A stretch of DNA of 64,000 nucleotides from Sesbania bispinosa (taxonomy: Eukaryota; Streptophyta; Magnoliopsida; Fabales; Fabaceae). The translations under genes were made by a program, and so were the position numbers. The first letter of the stretch is position 1; the number at the start of each line of letters is the position of its first letter. This document shows positions 1 through 11,053 of this stretch, piece by piece. The stretch is taken from assembly GCA_026901365.1 (NCBI GenBank), contig QLOH01000073.1, forward strand, positions 434,001 through 498,000, read 5' to 3'. Below the pieces are notes generated by a model, which made no database searches, was not told the origin of the DNA, and saw nothing but the letters and a program-made list of their open reading frames with translations.

Positions 1-413
1 TCTCACATTCTTCGTTCCCTTCGAAAGTCTTTCCTTTCCGGAGCAGCTGGTATAGAGGGAGAGATTTGTCAGCCGATCGGGCGAGGAAATGAGTAAAGGC
101 CGCTATCCTTCCCGTCAGCTATTGGACTTCCTTGACCGACTTGGGGCTTTGCATCTCCAGGATGACTCTGCATTTATCTGGGTTGGCCTCTATGCCTTTG
201 CATGTCAACATAAAGCCGAGGAAATGGCCAACTGGTACACCAAAGGTGCATTTCTGAGGTTTCAGCCTCATGTTGTGCTTCTTGAGCCGGTTAAAGACCT
301 TCTCGAGGTCGGTACCGGGTCTCCTCCTTCGGGTGTTTTAACAATGATTTCGTCGACATACACCTCCACGACGTCTCCAATGAGCCCTTTAAAAACTTGC
401 GTCATCATCCTTT

Positions 414-1845
414 TATTGAGTATCAAAATATTATTAAAGAAATTAATAATGTTTTAAGGACTCACAAATCCTAAGTTTTAATAGACAACAAATTTTATTT
501 AAAAAGGGATTATTTGACTTAAAGGTATTATTATAAGAACAGTATCACTTGAAGGTATTTTTCTTAATTGTTTCAGAAAGCGTTGTAAAGAGGAAACCTC
601 AAATGTATCAACTCTTCGAAGTTGAACCTGCTGATGAGAGGAACCTTCTGAAAAGATAAGACTTGCTGAAGTTATCTCTACCTTCCGAAGTGTTACAAGA
701 ATCACTTTTAAAAGAAGAACTGCTGAAGACCTACAACATAGCATTTGACTAAAGTCTAGAAGCTGCCTGCTAAAGACTTCAATGCATCAACAACGTCTGA
801 AGCAAGTTTGATTCAATTAAGGAATGTTTTCAGGTTCCCTTTATGATGTCAGAATCACTTAACCTTAAAAAAGGAACCTGTTGTACGTGTCAGAGCAGTT
901 TCATAGACTGCAACACCTGCAAAGTCTCAAAGTCAGAAGCTCTAAGGAGACTGTTTCTTAACGTCTTAAATAGAATTTAATGCTATCTCTCAATGGTGAA
1001 TGGGCTCTCCTCAACGGATTTGTTTCAAGACTCTATATATAGCTTCATGAAGGACTTTAAGAAATGAGGTCGGCCAAGTTCAATAAGAAATTATATCAAG
1101 CCAACACTCTGTTGCTATTCTCTGATATATCTTTGTACTAAGAATATTTCATTTTATATCCTACGTTATACTCAGTTGTCCTTTGTACAAGATTCATTCT
1201 GTTTAAGTTCTCAGTAACTTAAACTTACTTTTATTGTAAACACTTTCAAGTGTCTGAGAGCCTGGAGAGGCTTGGTGGAACAAAGAATACTTAGTTTTGA
1301 GCCTGGAGAGGCTTGTCTGTAAAACAATACTTGGGTTTTGAGCCTGGAGAGGCTGGTCTGTAAAACAATACTTGGGTTTGAGCCTGGAGAGGCTTGTCTG
1401 TAAAATAATACTTGGGTTTACAGCCTGGAGAGGCTAGGTGTGCAAATAATACTTGTATATGTTCAGATAGTGAAATTCCAGTGGTGAGTTTGCCATGGGA
1501 CTGAACGTAGCTCATTGTGTTAGTGGGTGAACCGGGATAAATTTCTTGGCTAAGTTTTCTCAACCCTTATCTCTTTATTTTTCAGTTTTAACTAACCAAG
1601 GAGGGTTCTGAAAAGTGATATTATAATTTGCGCAGCAAAATAACTTTGTTTTACATGTAAAACTATTTCAAAACAATTTCATTGAACCCGCTGAAGCATT
1701 TCAGCAAGTTTCTGAAAAACCCAGTTTCAGCAAGTTGCACAAATCTTTTGATAATCACTTTGCTTGTGAAAAGGTTTTCATAAAATCTGTAAAGAATTAT
1801 AAAATACTATTCAACCCCCTTCTAGTGTTTCCTATGGTTCTAACA
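414..1845 (+). mobile_element. SIRE/Maximus-type copia solo LTR
   Basis: This 1,432-bp insert sits in the Ty3 reverse transcriptase. It is flanked by a perfect 5-bp target duplication, ccttt (409-413 and 1846-1850). It starts tATTGAGTATCAAAAT (ancestral TGTTGAG, second base mutated) and ends TTCTAACA. It is homologous over its length, in opposite orientation, to the LTR at 41665-42951, including the CAACCCCCTTCTAGTG stretch near its 3' end and the AGCCTGGAGAGGCT repeats. No internal region is present, so it is a solo LTR formed by LTR-LTR recombination (inference). It lies antisense to its Ty3 host. Confidence 0.93.
1257..1440 (+). repeat. Tandem repeat inside SIRE-type LTR
   Basis: Five imperfect copies of a unit of about 41 bp starting GCCTGGAGAGGCT, each followed by an aatacttggg-like tail. 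The related LTR at 42060-42215 has four copies in reverse orientation, so the array is an LTR family feature that varies in copy number. Confidence 0.88.
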
Positions 1846-2366
1846 CCTTTGGTATGTGGCTCCGGCATTTTTAAGACCAAGAGGCATCATAGTGTAGCAG
1901 AAGGTGCCTTGATCAATGATGAACGTCGTCTTTTCCTCATCCTCGACAAACATGGGTATTTGGTTATAACCAGAATAAGCATCCATGAAGGAGAGGAAAA
2001 GATAGCCAGAGGAGTTATCTACTAACCTATCAATGTTGGGTAGAGGAAAGGGGTCCTTTGGGCATGCTTTATTAAGGTCGATGTAGTCGACAATCATCCG
2101 CCATTTGCCGGATGATTTTTTGACTAGGACGACGTTGGCCAACCAAGTGGCGTACCTAGTTTCTCGGATGAACCCCGCCTTTAGTAGCTTGGCCGTTTGT
2201 TCCCTGATGGCTTGCTGTCTCTCTGAGCCCATCCTTCTTTTCTTCTGGGTGATCGGCTTCAATCGAGGATCCACCAATAGTTTTTGGCAACAGAAGTCTG
2301 GATCTATACCAGGCATGTCAGCCGCTGTCCGGGCGAAAAGGTCTGCATTCTTCAGGAGGAGGTCTT

Positions 2367-3000
2367 TCATTCTTTCTTGGAATTCTGGTGGGAGGTGTGA
2401 GCCGACCTTTGTGGTTTACCCATCTTCCTACCCGATTTGTAGGGGGTAGATTCTCCTCTTGGTGTTACTTTTTCTTGGCTCCTTCCTTCTTCTCCCGCAT
2501 CACTCCTCGGGTCGAGGTCCACTAAGGAGACACTATGTCTTTTCCGGGGAGCCGAGGTTAGGCTGCTGGTTGGGGGTTCCCTGGCTTGCTTAAGGCTGGT
2601 GTTGCAACAACTCCTTGCCAATTGCTGATCTCCCCTGATGGTTGCTACCTTGCCTTCTCGGGTGCGGAATTTCGTTGTGAGGTGTGGCATAGATACCACG
2701 GCTCCGAGGACGTTCAAACTCGGCCTTCCTAAGATGGCGTTATAGGAGTTCTTGCAAGGCACCGCTAGGAACTTAGCTTTGACCGTCTTGCTTCCGTCCG
2801 TCTCGGTCAAGGTTACAAGCGTCTCCATGTACCCAGGGGTTGGATCCTGTCACCCGAGAAGCTAACCAGATCGCTGTCATACAATAGGAGGTTTCCTTGG
2901 TTGATACCCATCTGCTCGAAACAATTCACGTAGATAATGTCAGTTGAGCTTCCCTAGTCTACCAGTACTCTCCTTACATCTGCATTTGCGATGACAGCTT
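2367..3000 (-). pseudogene. Ty3 aspartic protease (retropepsin), active-site stop
   Basis: The minus-strand reading around 2940-3000 is VRRVLVD-stop-GSSTDIIY, where the family has DSGSS. The catalytic Asp is present but the following Ser codon is TAG at 2954-2956. Downstream, FLAVPCKNSYNAILGRPSLN (within 2367-2828) is the conserved retropepsin carboxy-terminal part. A second low-complexity segment after it leads toward RT in an overlapping frame. The stop and later frame breaks make it a pseudogene; the family assignment is secure. Confidence 0.88.
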
Positions 3001-4874
3001 GTACGACCATTGGATCATCATGTCCAGGGACGATGTCAGCGAAGTCCCTGTTATCAAAGGTAATTGCTAGTGTAGGGGGAACACTGGGCCGCCGGTGCGA
3101 CCTTCTCGGTTCGTCATCGACGTTCATGACCTCTTTCAGGGCTCATTTTCGGGAGTTGGAGGATGACCCTCCCCCACTGAATCCTCCTGCTATCATGTTG
3201 ATAGTGATTCGAGGTTGTTCACCCCGACTTTTGGCTGGGGACTATTCCTTTCCGTTCTTGTCCGATGTTCCCCTAGATTTGGGTGATTGGGAGCAGTGTC
3301 TTTTCCTGTCAGATCTCGAGGGGGAGTGATGGTCCCTTCGCCTATAATCTCGGCTTCAACTCCCCCAGTCGGGATTGTCTCTTTTTACGAAGCGTTCGAG
3401 GTTGCCTTCCTGGATTAGCTACTCAATGACGTCTTTGAGTTGGTTTAGCAATCATCCGCGTCATGGTCGTGACCCTTGTGGAAGGTGCAGTAACGACTCT
3501 TGTCTCCTTGGACAGCGGCTTTCATGGGAGGGGGGGTCATTTTACCTCGGCGATTTCAGCATTGTGGACCTCTTGGAAGATTCTGGAAAGGCTTCTATTG
3601 AGGGGGTATATTGCCCCTCATATCTTTCTTTGAACTTCTTCTTTTCTTTTCTCCGTTCCCGTCTGCTCTTTTCTCTCTTCTCATGGGTCGAGGTCTCCTT
3701 GTCGCCAGCGGTCTTGTTTGTTCCTTCGAGGTGTATTTCCTCGTTAATGAATTGGGTCGCTCTCTCCCTGAAGGTCATCATGTTGTGAATCCTTATCCTT
3801 CTTAGTGATATGTCTAAGGGTGTCCCTCTGCGAAGGGCTTCCACTGCGCAGTGTAGTTGGACTTCATCGGCTACGTTGGGGGTGAGAGCTACCTCTTTGT
3901 AGAACCTCGCCGGGAAGTCTCACAGGGTGTCGGTTTCGCCTTGAGTAACTTTGGCCAAGGTATGGGAATCCCTGAGGATTTGGTTGGTCATGTTGAAGCG
4001 CTTAACGAACGCGGGTGCGAGATCGTCCCACTTATAAACCGAGTTCTGTGGGAGCGTTCTGAACTAGGTGAGGGCCTCTTCGTCTAAGGCTCGTGAGAAG
4101 CTTCGGCACATGAGTGCTCCAAGGAAGAGCATCTCGCTGAAGAACTGGTCTAGGTGTTTCCCAGGGTCGGTTTCCCCTGTGTAAAGGCTGATGGTGTTGA
4201 ATGGCCGGAGGATTCGGTTCGGGATCTCAATTTGGGCGAGGTGAGATGTGAACGAGTGACAAAAAAGACGATGTAATGCGTTGATATCGACCACTCCGGA
4301 TAATGGGACGACTGGGGTTGTTGGGGTGACGAGGGTCGTTGGCGTAGCAACGAGGTTTGGAGTAACTGGGGTCGCTTGGTTTGCTGCTGGGGTAGGTGTC
4401 GATTTTGCTTGATCTCCAACCGGTGTCTCCGGGTTCTTCTAGGGGGTTACATCAGTGGCTGTGGCAACAACCTTGGGCATATCCCCTTGGCCACTCCTAG
4501 TCGAGGTGTGATGGATCTCGTCCTTGACCGAAGGTGTGCGATGACGACTTCTCCCTCGCATGCGGCTCATCTGCTCAGTTTGGAAGCTGGAAGATGAGGA
4601 ATCTTCCAGGGTGGTTTTATCGTGGGAGGAGAATGTCAGCTCCCTAGATGGAAGATCTCGGGTGTGAAAGGACCTTTTGGACACTGCGCTTCTCTTGCTC
4701 CTTTACCTCCTGCTGGATCTCCTCCTAGGTGCGGTGGGGATGAGGGATTATAGGTACCAGATCCTCTGCTCCAGTTCTTTGACAGACTGGTTTTTTCTCT
4801 TCCTCCTCCTAGGGGGTGGAGAGGGGGTTCTCTCATCGCCGCTGCTGCTGGGGGGGTGTTTTTTCGACGCCTGG

Positions 4875-6736
4875 TGTAACATCCCAAATCAGGGCCGAGA
4901 AAATGTAGCAAAAATCTTAGGTTATGAATCCGGCCAGGAGAAGAAGAACTGAGTTAGAAGGGTATGTTATTAGGAGGAGTTAGGGAGTAGTGGATCACCC
5001 TAAGATTTTGGCCATTAGGTGTATTAAAATAGCAATGGAATAGGCTTTAGGAACAAAGAAATCGATTTGGCAAAGATTAGAGCGGGAGAGATTTGGAGGA
5101 GAAGAGCTAAGTTAGAAGAATGTTTTACGGATAGAAATTAGATTTGAGTGGAAGAGAATTAAATTAGAATTAAAGAGGGAGAGGAGCCAAGTTAGGAACA
5201 AGGAAATAAGAGGAATCAAAGTGATTCTGTCTAGTAATTTCTGGGCGAGGGCATCAGAAGAAAAGGGGAAACTCTACGCTGGTTTTCTCGCTCGGGCTCG
5301 CTTGGGCAAGACTGAGCGAGAAAACAGAGTCAGAATAGGGGGTTTCTGTTTGGAAATTTCGCCTGGTCTCACTCAAGCGAGCCTGAGCAAGAAAGGCACT
5401 CTCGCCCAGTCTCGCTCGAGCGCGCCTGAGCGAGAGCGCGTTTTCAGCATACTTTAAAAACGCATTTTTAGGGTTTTTCTTCATTTTTCAACCGGTTCTT
5501 CTTCATTTTAGAGAGATAGGGAGAGACTTCTAGAGAGAGGAACTCCAACGGAGCTTGAAGGAAGGAATTCAAGGCCAAGGATCTCGCCCCTAACCTTCCG
5601 CAACATCCTTTCCCTTCTCTTTGAGCTTCATTGAGGTGAGTGTAACCCACACACTTTCACCTTCATGTGATGTTTGTTCCTCTCATGACCCTTGTTCTCC
5701 TATTCCTCTTCCCTTTGACTTATGGATGTTGTTTTGTTGTTGAAATTAGATGATTGCATGGTTTGAGTTGATTAGTTGATTGTATGTGAACCCTAGGGTA
5801 GAGGATTCGGGGATTTTGGGAATATATGTGGGATTGATGGTTGTTTGGTGTTTATGATGATGATGTTTGCCCTAATTGATATGTTTGAGGATATGATATT
5901 AGGGGGTAGTTTCGGAGGTCAAACTTGTAGGGTTTGTTCATTGGGAGGCAAATGGGGTTTTTTTTTACTAATGTTATATGAATGTAATAGCTAGAGTATG
6001 AAAAGATGGTTGTAGTTTATTAATGTTTTATGTAAAGCTCTACCTATCTATTGAGGGCGTATGCGCCAAGTCATGATTCAGATGAGGGCGTATGCGCCGA
6101 GTTCAGATGAGGGCGTATGCGCCGAGTTCAGATGAGGGCGTATGCGCCGAGTTCAGATGAGGGTGTATGCACCATAGTTCAGTTGAGGATAATTGCGTGG
6201 CTGAAATGATAACTGTATATAGGATTTCATCTCTAGTATCATTTATTATGCGTAGGTGTATATATATATATATATATCTTATATTGTGATGTTTGTTGCA
6301 TCTCATTTGCCTGTCGTACCCCACACATTACTTGCTTGCATGGTTATACTCACTGAGACCTTTAATCTCACCACACGTTTCGTGGTTATATTTTAGATGC
6401 GCAGATTCCTTGGCAGATGGACCCGTGAACCCGGGAGCTCGGAGGACTTCATGTTGGCTTATGTCATTTAATTAGCATGAGATGGATTTTAGTTTCTATT
6501 GCGAACATGGCACGAAATATGTAGTTATGCATTGACAATTTCTTTGTAGCTTTGGACAGTCTTGTTGTATGTATTAAAATTATGAATCATATAATGTTTA
6601 AGTAGCATTGGGATGCTTGGGCGTTATATGATGTGTGTGTATGACGATATCTAAAATGACATGAAATAATTTCAAAAATTTGCGAATAGTGTTTCCAACG
6701 GACATTATTCTTGAGTTAAGAAATTAGGACGTTACA
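4875..6736 (+). mobile_element. Solo LTR (TGTAACATCCC...GGACGTTACA family)
   Basis: This 1,862-bp insert splits the Ty3 gag. It begins TGTAACATCCCAAATC and ends TTAGGACGTTACA, with short inverted terminal TGTAAC/GTTACA. Flanks are cctgg (4870-4874) and tctgg (6737-6741), a 5-bp target duplication with one change. A diverged relative lies at 11054-12713 in the opposite orientation. No primer site or coding region adjoins, so it is a solo LTR. It contains repeated CGCTYNAGCG-like palindromes at 5280-5440 and a 25-bp tandem repeat at 6050-6180. Ty3-type LTR is likely from size and ends but unproven. Confidence 0.88.
6053..6180 (+). repeat. 25-bp tandem repeat (GAGGGCGTATGCGCC unit)
   Basis: About five copies of a unit reading GAGGGCGTATGCGCCGAGTT plus CAGAT lie in the solo LTR. 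The last copy is degenerate (gagggtgtatgcaccatag). The related LTR at 11054-12713 has a differently diverged run there (gggggccgaagccc-type units near 11730-11885). Confidence 0.9.
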
Positions 6737-7050
6737 TCTGGCCCTGATATGGGACCTCCTATTCTTCCCGGATAGGATGCTTTGTGAAAGGGAGGGTTGG
6801 TAGTTATCCTCAGATGAGGAAGTGGCTGTGTATCTTGACCGAGACACTCCCCGCGGGGTGGTTCTCATGACTTGTTGGGGGTCTGTCCTCCCTTCACTTC
6901 CTCCAGCAGCGTTCTGGGTAAAGACTTCTGCATTCAGAGGCTGTTGGGTGTTCGCCTGAGCCTCCATCTCCAGTCTCTGTCGCATTATACAAAGTGGTGG
7001 GATCTCATCAAAATGGTAAAGGTGGTGGGGGTTTCTTTACAGGATTCCTA

Positions 7051-7159
7051 CAGAAGGCGCCAAATGATCGTGGCCAAGATCAAGGGGGTGGTATGAGGTG
7101 TCCGGACGAGGTGCTCCTAGTGGTCGGAGATAAGGGGAGGCTCGGAAAGGACCATATTA
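7051..7159 (-). other. Ty3 primer-binding site and truncated 5' LTR end
   Basis: On the minus strand TGGCGCCTTCTG (complement of 7051-7062) matches the TGGCGCC-type primer-binding site of many plant Ty3 elements. It stands just upstream of gag and just downstream of what must be the LTR end (about 7064-7159). Only about 95 bp of LTR remain before the sequence changes to DNA also present at 57598. The 5' LTR is therefore truncated and the boundary at about 7159 is a rearrangement or deletion joint. Confidence 0.7.
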
Positions 7160-7440
7160 ACAACCATATATTTTATTGCTAGATATTAACGTAATAAATT
7201 AATTAATAAGAATAATAGATTTTATGTAATAGATATTAATATTACTAACCTTGGTGACGTTGATTCATACCATGTTAAATCGCTAATTCATTTGATTAAA
7301 TTTAGTTTGTTTTTATTTAATTTTCCAGATCAAGCCAATTTGTCAAAGTAGATTAAAAGAAAATCAATTCTTAAAATTTTAGAGTCCCAGTACTTGTTTT
7401 TTAAATTTTACAACACAAATCTTTTTAGTAAGTTTGATGA
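7160..7440. repeat. Duplicated block A, copy 1
   Basis: About 280 bp of non-coding AT-rich DNA, closely similar to 57598-57858 (for example the shared taatagatattaatattact and the stretch up to ttttccagatcaa). It stops at the MULE insertion at 7441. It starts at the truncated Ty3 end. The other copy is not interrupted there. Confidence 0.88.
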
Positions 7441-8548
7441 GGGTCTGTCTAAGGTACACAAATAAAAAAATTGTGTACCGATACACAAGTTAATAAGAGT
7501 CATTAGATATAAGATTATTTTATTGAGTAGCTGAGATTTATTTTGATAATTCGGTTCCAGGTTTTGGTGCAATTGTTCTGTAATTTGCAGTAAAGAGTCA
7601 CGTGTCTTTCAAATTTTTTTTTGCCACTCTATTTAGTAAGCTGCATTGCAACTTCAGGACCACTCACTCCAGAATTGAAATTAAAAAAAAGAATATAAAA
7701 AAGAGAAGTAAAATAAAATAAAATAAATGATGGTCCTGTTTGTTAGGATTGAATTACGAGGAGCAAGTCTATTGCGAAGACAGTAGGGTTCCTTAATAAT
7801 TAATATGAAGATGAATCCATCTTCATTTCAAGAAATCACGTCCTCATTGGATTGGTCCTCGACGGATTGGTGGGTTTTGGAGAGAAACGACACCGTAATA
7901 GATCTCCGAGACTCCACGGCGGTGGCGATAGCCGTGGTGGAGTCGTCATTGTTTTCCACCAGTGGTGATGGCGATAGCCGTGGTGGAGCCTTCATTGTTT
8001 TCCACCAGTGGCGGCGGTGGAGTCATAAAGAAAGAGGCGCAGATAATGGAGTGTTAGTTGCAGATTTTAACCAACTAGTTTTTGTGTGTAGATGGACAAG
8101 AGAGAGTGAGGTGGGGAGAAGAAGAGAGACCATTGTTAGCCGTTTTCACACGTGCAATGGCCATGTCCGTGTAGATCTGGTCTTGCAGTTCCGCTGTTCA
8201 GGAGCCCCTCCCTAGGGCATTGGAACGAAGATTGAGGGTGTGGAGATTAGGGAGTTGGAGAACACGCCGAAAAGAAGGTCACCAGAGAGAGCAACGCCAG
8301 GAAGGTGAACATGGACACCGGGGATCTGGTCGTGCAATGGTGAGACTTGAGAGGATGGAGAAGAAGAAGGAAGAAGACGATGGTGTTGGGGAAGAAAAGG
8401 GAGAGTGTACAATTTGTTAAATTTTAGTATCCATTTCATAAATTATATAATCTTTCGAATTAAAAAAAATTAAAAATTAGGAAACCTACAACATCAGGTA
8501 AATTCACTTGTGTATAGGTGCACAAACTTGTGCACCTTAGACTTCACC
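7441..8548 (+). mobile_element. MULE-like TIR element with GC-rich cargo (Pack-MULE candidate)
   Basis: This 1,108-bp element is bounded by a 10-bp direct repeat, agtttgatga (7431-7440 and 8549-8558). Its ends are inverted: GTCTAAGGTACACAA on the left and the complement of TTGTGCACCTTAGAC on the right. A 9-10 bp target duplication is the Mutator-superfamily signature. The interior is markedly richer in GC than its surroundings and holds an open frame at 7805-8215 with no family I recognise. Inside is a tandem duplication of about 52 bp (7917-8010). No transposase is seen, so it is non-autonomous. Capture of host coding DNA is an inference from composition. Confidence 0.82.
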
Positions 8549-8958
8549 AGTTTGATGATACGGTAATGGCAGCGCAAGGAACTTTTTAGTAAGTTTGATA
8601 GGCAAGAATATGTTTTCTTTATTTCTTTTGACATAAGTTGTTAAATTTTTATTAATTATATTATACAGGTCTTCTATATTTTATAGTTTTTTTAACACAA
8701 CCACCACATTTCTGCCATTTGCCATAGTTCCAGGATGAGTTTTGGGCTCGCCGCCATAACCCCTGGTAACACTGGCATGGACATTATATAGACTCTATCA
8801 TGTGTTGGAATTGAACATTTTTTAAAACTCCCGACCACTTGATTATAAAGTATTTCATACTATGTTGAGGGGGAGAAAGGAATATCATAGAAAAAAATGA
8901 AAAATACATGAAAGTTAGTGAATTCACAATCCTATAGTGCTCTGTTTGTGTTATTAAA
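8549..8958. repeat. Duplicated block B, copy 1
   Basis: About 400 bp nearly identical to 60902-61295, including the shared gcgcaaggaa and cattgtaatg-free core through cctatagtgctctgtttgtg. It ends exactly at a Helitron 3' terminus (8959). The other copy continues with taatagtgtagtac, so 61295/61296 is the empty site. In the right-hand locus this block lies inside an intron. Confidence 0.9.
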
Positions 8959-9440
8959 CTAGTGCCCGAACCATACGATGCATGTGTATTATTATTTAAA
9001 TAGATTGTTTATATCAAATACTATAATATATTTAATTTAATTAATATAAATACATAAACATTAGAAAATGATAATGATTAGTAATTTTTTTTCATATTAA
9101 AATTTATACTTATTTATATAGAAGGAATTAAAAAAAATTAAAACATAGAAAATTTATTTGAAAAAACAAATTTCAAATATTAATAATTATAAATATAAAA
9201 TATATCATATCAAATCATTTATATTTTTTGAAATATCCCTTTATGCACTATATTTTTCGTCAAATTATAATGTTTAAAAATATAATCACATATGAGAATC
9301 CTAAGTCCTTGTCGAGATTTCACCCTAGATATAGCAACATATAATTGACCATGAGAGAAAATGATTTTTGGTAAATAAACACCAACTTGTGACAATGTCT
9401 AGCTTTGACTTTTTTTAATCCAATATATTCTTCTATAGGG
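8959..9440 (-). mobile_element. Helitron 3' end with helicase tail remnant
   Basis: On the minus strand 9420-9285 encodes SQVGVYLPKIIFSHGQLYVA and then ISRVKSRQGLRIL, the carboxy end of the Pif1-family helicase of plant RepHel proteins. About 330 bp further the element ends CTAG (8959-8962) followed by T, as Helitrons do. Block B lacks this insert at 61295/61296, where A^T is intact, matching Helitron insertion between A and T. The 5' end was not found; it may have been lost or may lie beyond the hAT relic. It is a broken remnant. Confidence 0.85.
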
Positions 9441-9451
9441 TCATGTTAGGG

Positions 9452-9800
9452 CTAGCAAAATTATCCACTTGCCCACTATCCATCAAGCCCATCCAAACTT
9501 AAATTCTATCCAATCCAATCATTTAAAATAAAAAGTCATAATGGATAGGATTAAATTGAGATAAGTATATTATATGGATGGTTAGTGATCCATAGGCATC
9601 ACATTGAGGCGTGGCGGGGGCGGGTTCAGCCTTCCCCGACCCCGAAACCCGGCGGGTGTAGGAAAAAGGCTCCCATCCCCGACCCTATTGGTGTTCAGGT
9701 TTCCCCGCCCCTGCTGCAGTTATTTAGTTTTCCAATTTGATAGGGTTAGGGTTGGGGAAAACCTGCCCCGACCCCAAGCCCGACCTCATTTTATATCCTG
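9452..9800. repeat. GC-rich transposon-like segment
   Basis: A GC-rich run at 9604-9790 with alternating ccccgacccc / ggcgggggcggg motifs stands in very AT-rich DNA. Such runs occur in hAT-type non-autonomous elements, and the segment at 9452 (TAGGGCTAGCAAAATTATCC) resembles the complement of 16055-16070 (TAGGGGTGTCAAATGGATGG). It may be the left end of the hAT element. No coding function is claimed for the open frame here. Confidence 0.4.
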
Positions 9801-9835
9801 CTGTCAAATAAAATGCAACAAGGAAAAAAATAATC

Positions 9836-10398
9836 AGATCCAATTTCATTGAGTAATGTAGCATATTTTACTGAGTAATAACAATTATTTTATGAAAAAG
9901 TAATAATCAGATCAAATTCTAAACCACTGTCATCTCAACATGGGCAACAACGATTCAAATATAGTGTTGTGTGCTGCATTTTAAAACATGAAATTTCTCA
10001 ACATTGCCAAAAAAAAATGACCATGTCATGAACATAAAAAACCGCAACTCCATAATCTAAACATACATGAAATTGAATTATAAAGTCTAACAATGCCATA
10101 CTTTATACAACATACAATGATTACATAATAAAATTAAAATCTAGTTAAATCCCTTAAAAATAAGTTTAATTCTTAGATCCAGAGCAAAGACACAAAGTTC
10201 ATTTCATAACAAAAATTCAGCTAGCATCTATATATTAATCTTGGAAATAGTAAGAAGCACTACTAACCAACAATTTACCTATATTAAGAAAAAAGTTAAA
10301 TAAATATGAACATTAAAAATAAATATTTCAAAGAAAATAAAGTAAAAGATACATTCATCATTAGATCCAATTTCATTGAGTAATGTAGCATATTCTTG
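9836..10398. repeat. Direct repeat pair about 530 bp apart
   Basis: The segment atccaatttcattgagtaat plus gtagcatatt occurs at 9838-9867 and again at 10368-10397. The interval between is AT-rich, non-coding DNA. It could be an internal duplication at the 3' side of the hAT gene; no other function is visible. Confidence 0.75.
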
Positions 10399-11053
10399 AA
10401 TTGCTTTAGAATCTACAAATATCAAACATAAAATAACACAAAATGATAAGTTGAAATATATAGCAATTCTTAACATATTTGAATAAGGAGTTCAAAATCT
10501 TACCTTCATTCTCTACACTCCATGACCAACTCTTAGCACACATCAAAGGCTCTAAGGTAGTCCAATGAAGTCGGCTACGATTACTAAATGCAAATTCTGA
10601 AGCTACAGTAGAAATAGGAATAGCCAATACATCATTGGCAATTGCTTGAAGCGTTGGATACTTGACTCCATTTAATTTCCACCACAATAAAATATCAAAA
10701 TAATTAGATATTGGTAAAACCCCCTCCTCCAAAAAATGATCAAGCTTTGTTTTCACACTTGAAGTTCTAGCCTTTTTCTTTTTCACAATATACAAATCAC
10801 ACTCACTCAATGCATCATCAACAATATTACCCACATCCAATAATGGAGAGCCACTACTAAAGTCTCTATTCATTTGCATTTGATAATCAGATAGCAAATC
10901 ATAACATAAATGTCGAATCATGTTAACATCTCTAAAAGAGTCAACTTGAAAAAATTTATCAAAATAATATTCAATTATTGTTGTTTGTTATCAATTTTCT
11001 TTTAATACTAATGGATTAATAAATTTTGAATGGTTGATCGTCAACATGATTCT

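Larger units (their letters stand above)
1..2366 (-). pseudogene. Ty3 reverse transcriptase (split by solo LTR)
   Basis: The amino-terminal half lies at 1846-2366 on the minus strand (fingers and palm, ending ATYQRC and a stop made by the insertion). The coding sequence resumes at about 408 on the other side of the solo LTR and runs to the window edge. The catalytic box near 340-365 reads YVDEIIVKT, so the second aspartate of the usual YVDD is a glutamate. A frameshift follows near 305-315; in the next frame a KKHNMRLKPQKCTFGV-type stretch and the RNase H linker (LYQLLRKGK) are visible. The copy cannot be active. Plus-strand open frames over this stretch are antisense shadows. Confidence 0.93.
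3380..6985 (-). pseudogene. Ty3 gag (split by solo LTR)
   Basis: The amino-terminal segment (from a Met codon at 6985) starts MRQRLEMEAQANTQQP and reaches 6737. It is cut there by the 1.86 kb solo LTR and continues from 4874 down. Inside are a capsid-like stretch (IPNRILRPFNTISLYTGETD, near 4150-4230, with DPGKHLDQFF) and a coiled/charged segment near 3560-3780. Near 3440-3500 lies a zinc-knuckle-like CTFHKGHDHDADDC, the CxxH-GH-C arrangement usual for this gag. Several frameshifts and stops break it. Gag ancestry is clear from order and motifs; exact ends are approximate. Confidence 0.82.
1..7159 (-). mobile_element. Ty3/gypsy LTR retrotransposon, decayed, left-truncated by window
   Basis: Read on the minus strand the order is 5' LTR remnant and primer-binding site (near 7051-7159), gag (6985 down to about 3380), aspartic protease (about 3000-2367), reverse transcriptase (2366 down to 1), then the RT/RNase H connection running off the left edge. 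The RT motif VDYIDLNKACPKDPFPLP is typical of plant Ty3 elements. The element is dead: stops and frameshifts occur throughout, the protease active site holds a stop, and two foreign solo LTRs sit inside (414-1845 and 4875-6736). Inner order and motifs are read directly; assignment to a Tat/Athila-like branch is inference. The 3' LTR is outside the window. Confidence 0.92.

Noticed and set aside
89..2449. Plus-strand open frames over the Ty3 element (89-457, 1735-2025, 2105-2449)
   Set aside because: They are antisense to RT/protease reading; the one starting at 1735 also crosses the solo LTR border.
4636..4952. Plus-strand frame 4677-4952
   Set aside because: Shadow of the gag region and crosses the solo LTR boundary at 4875.
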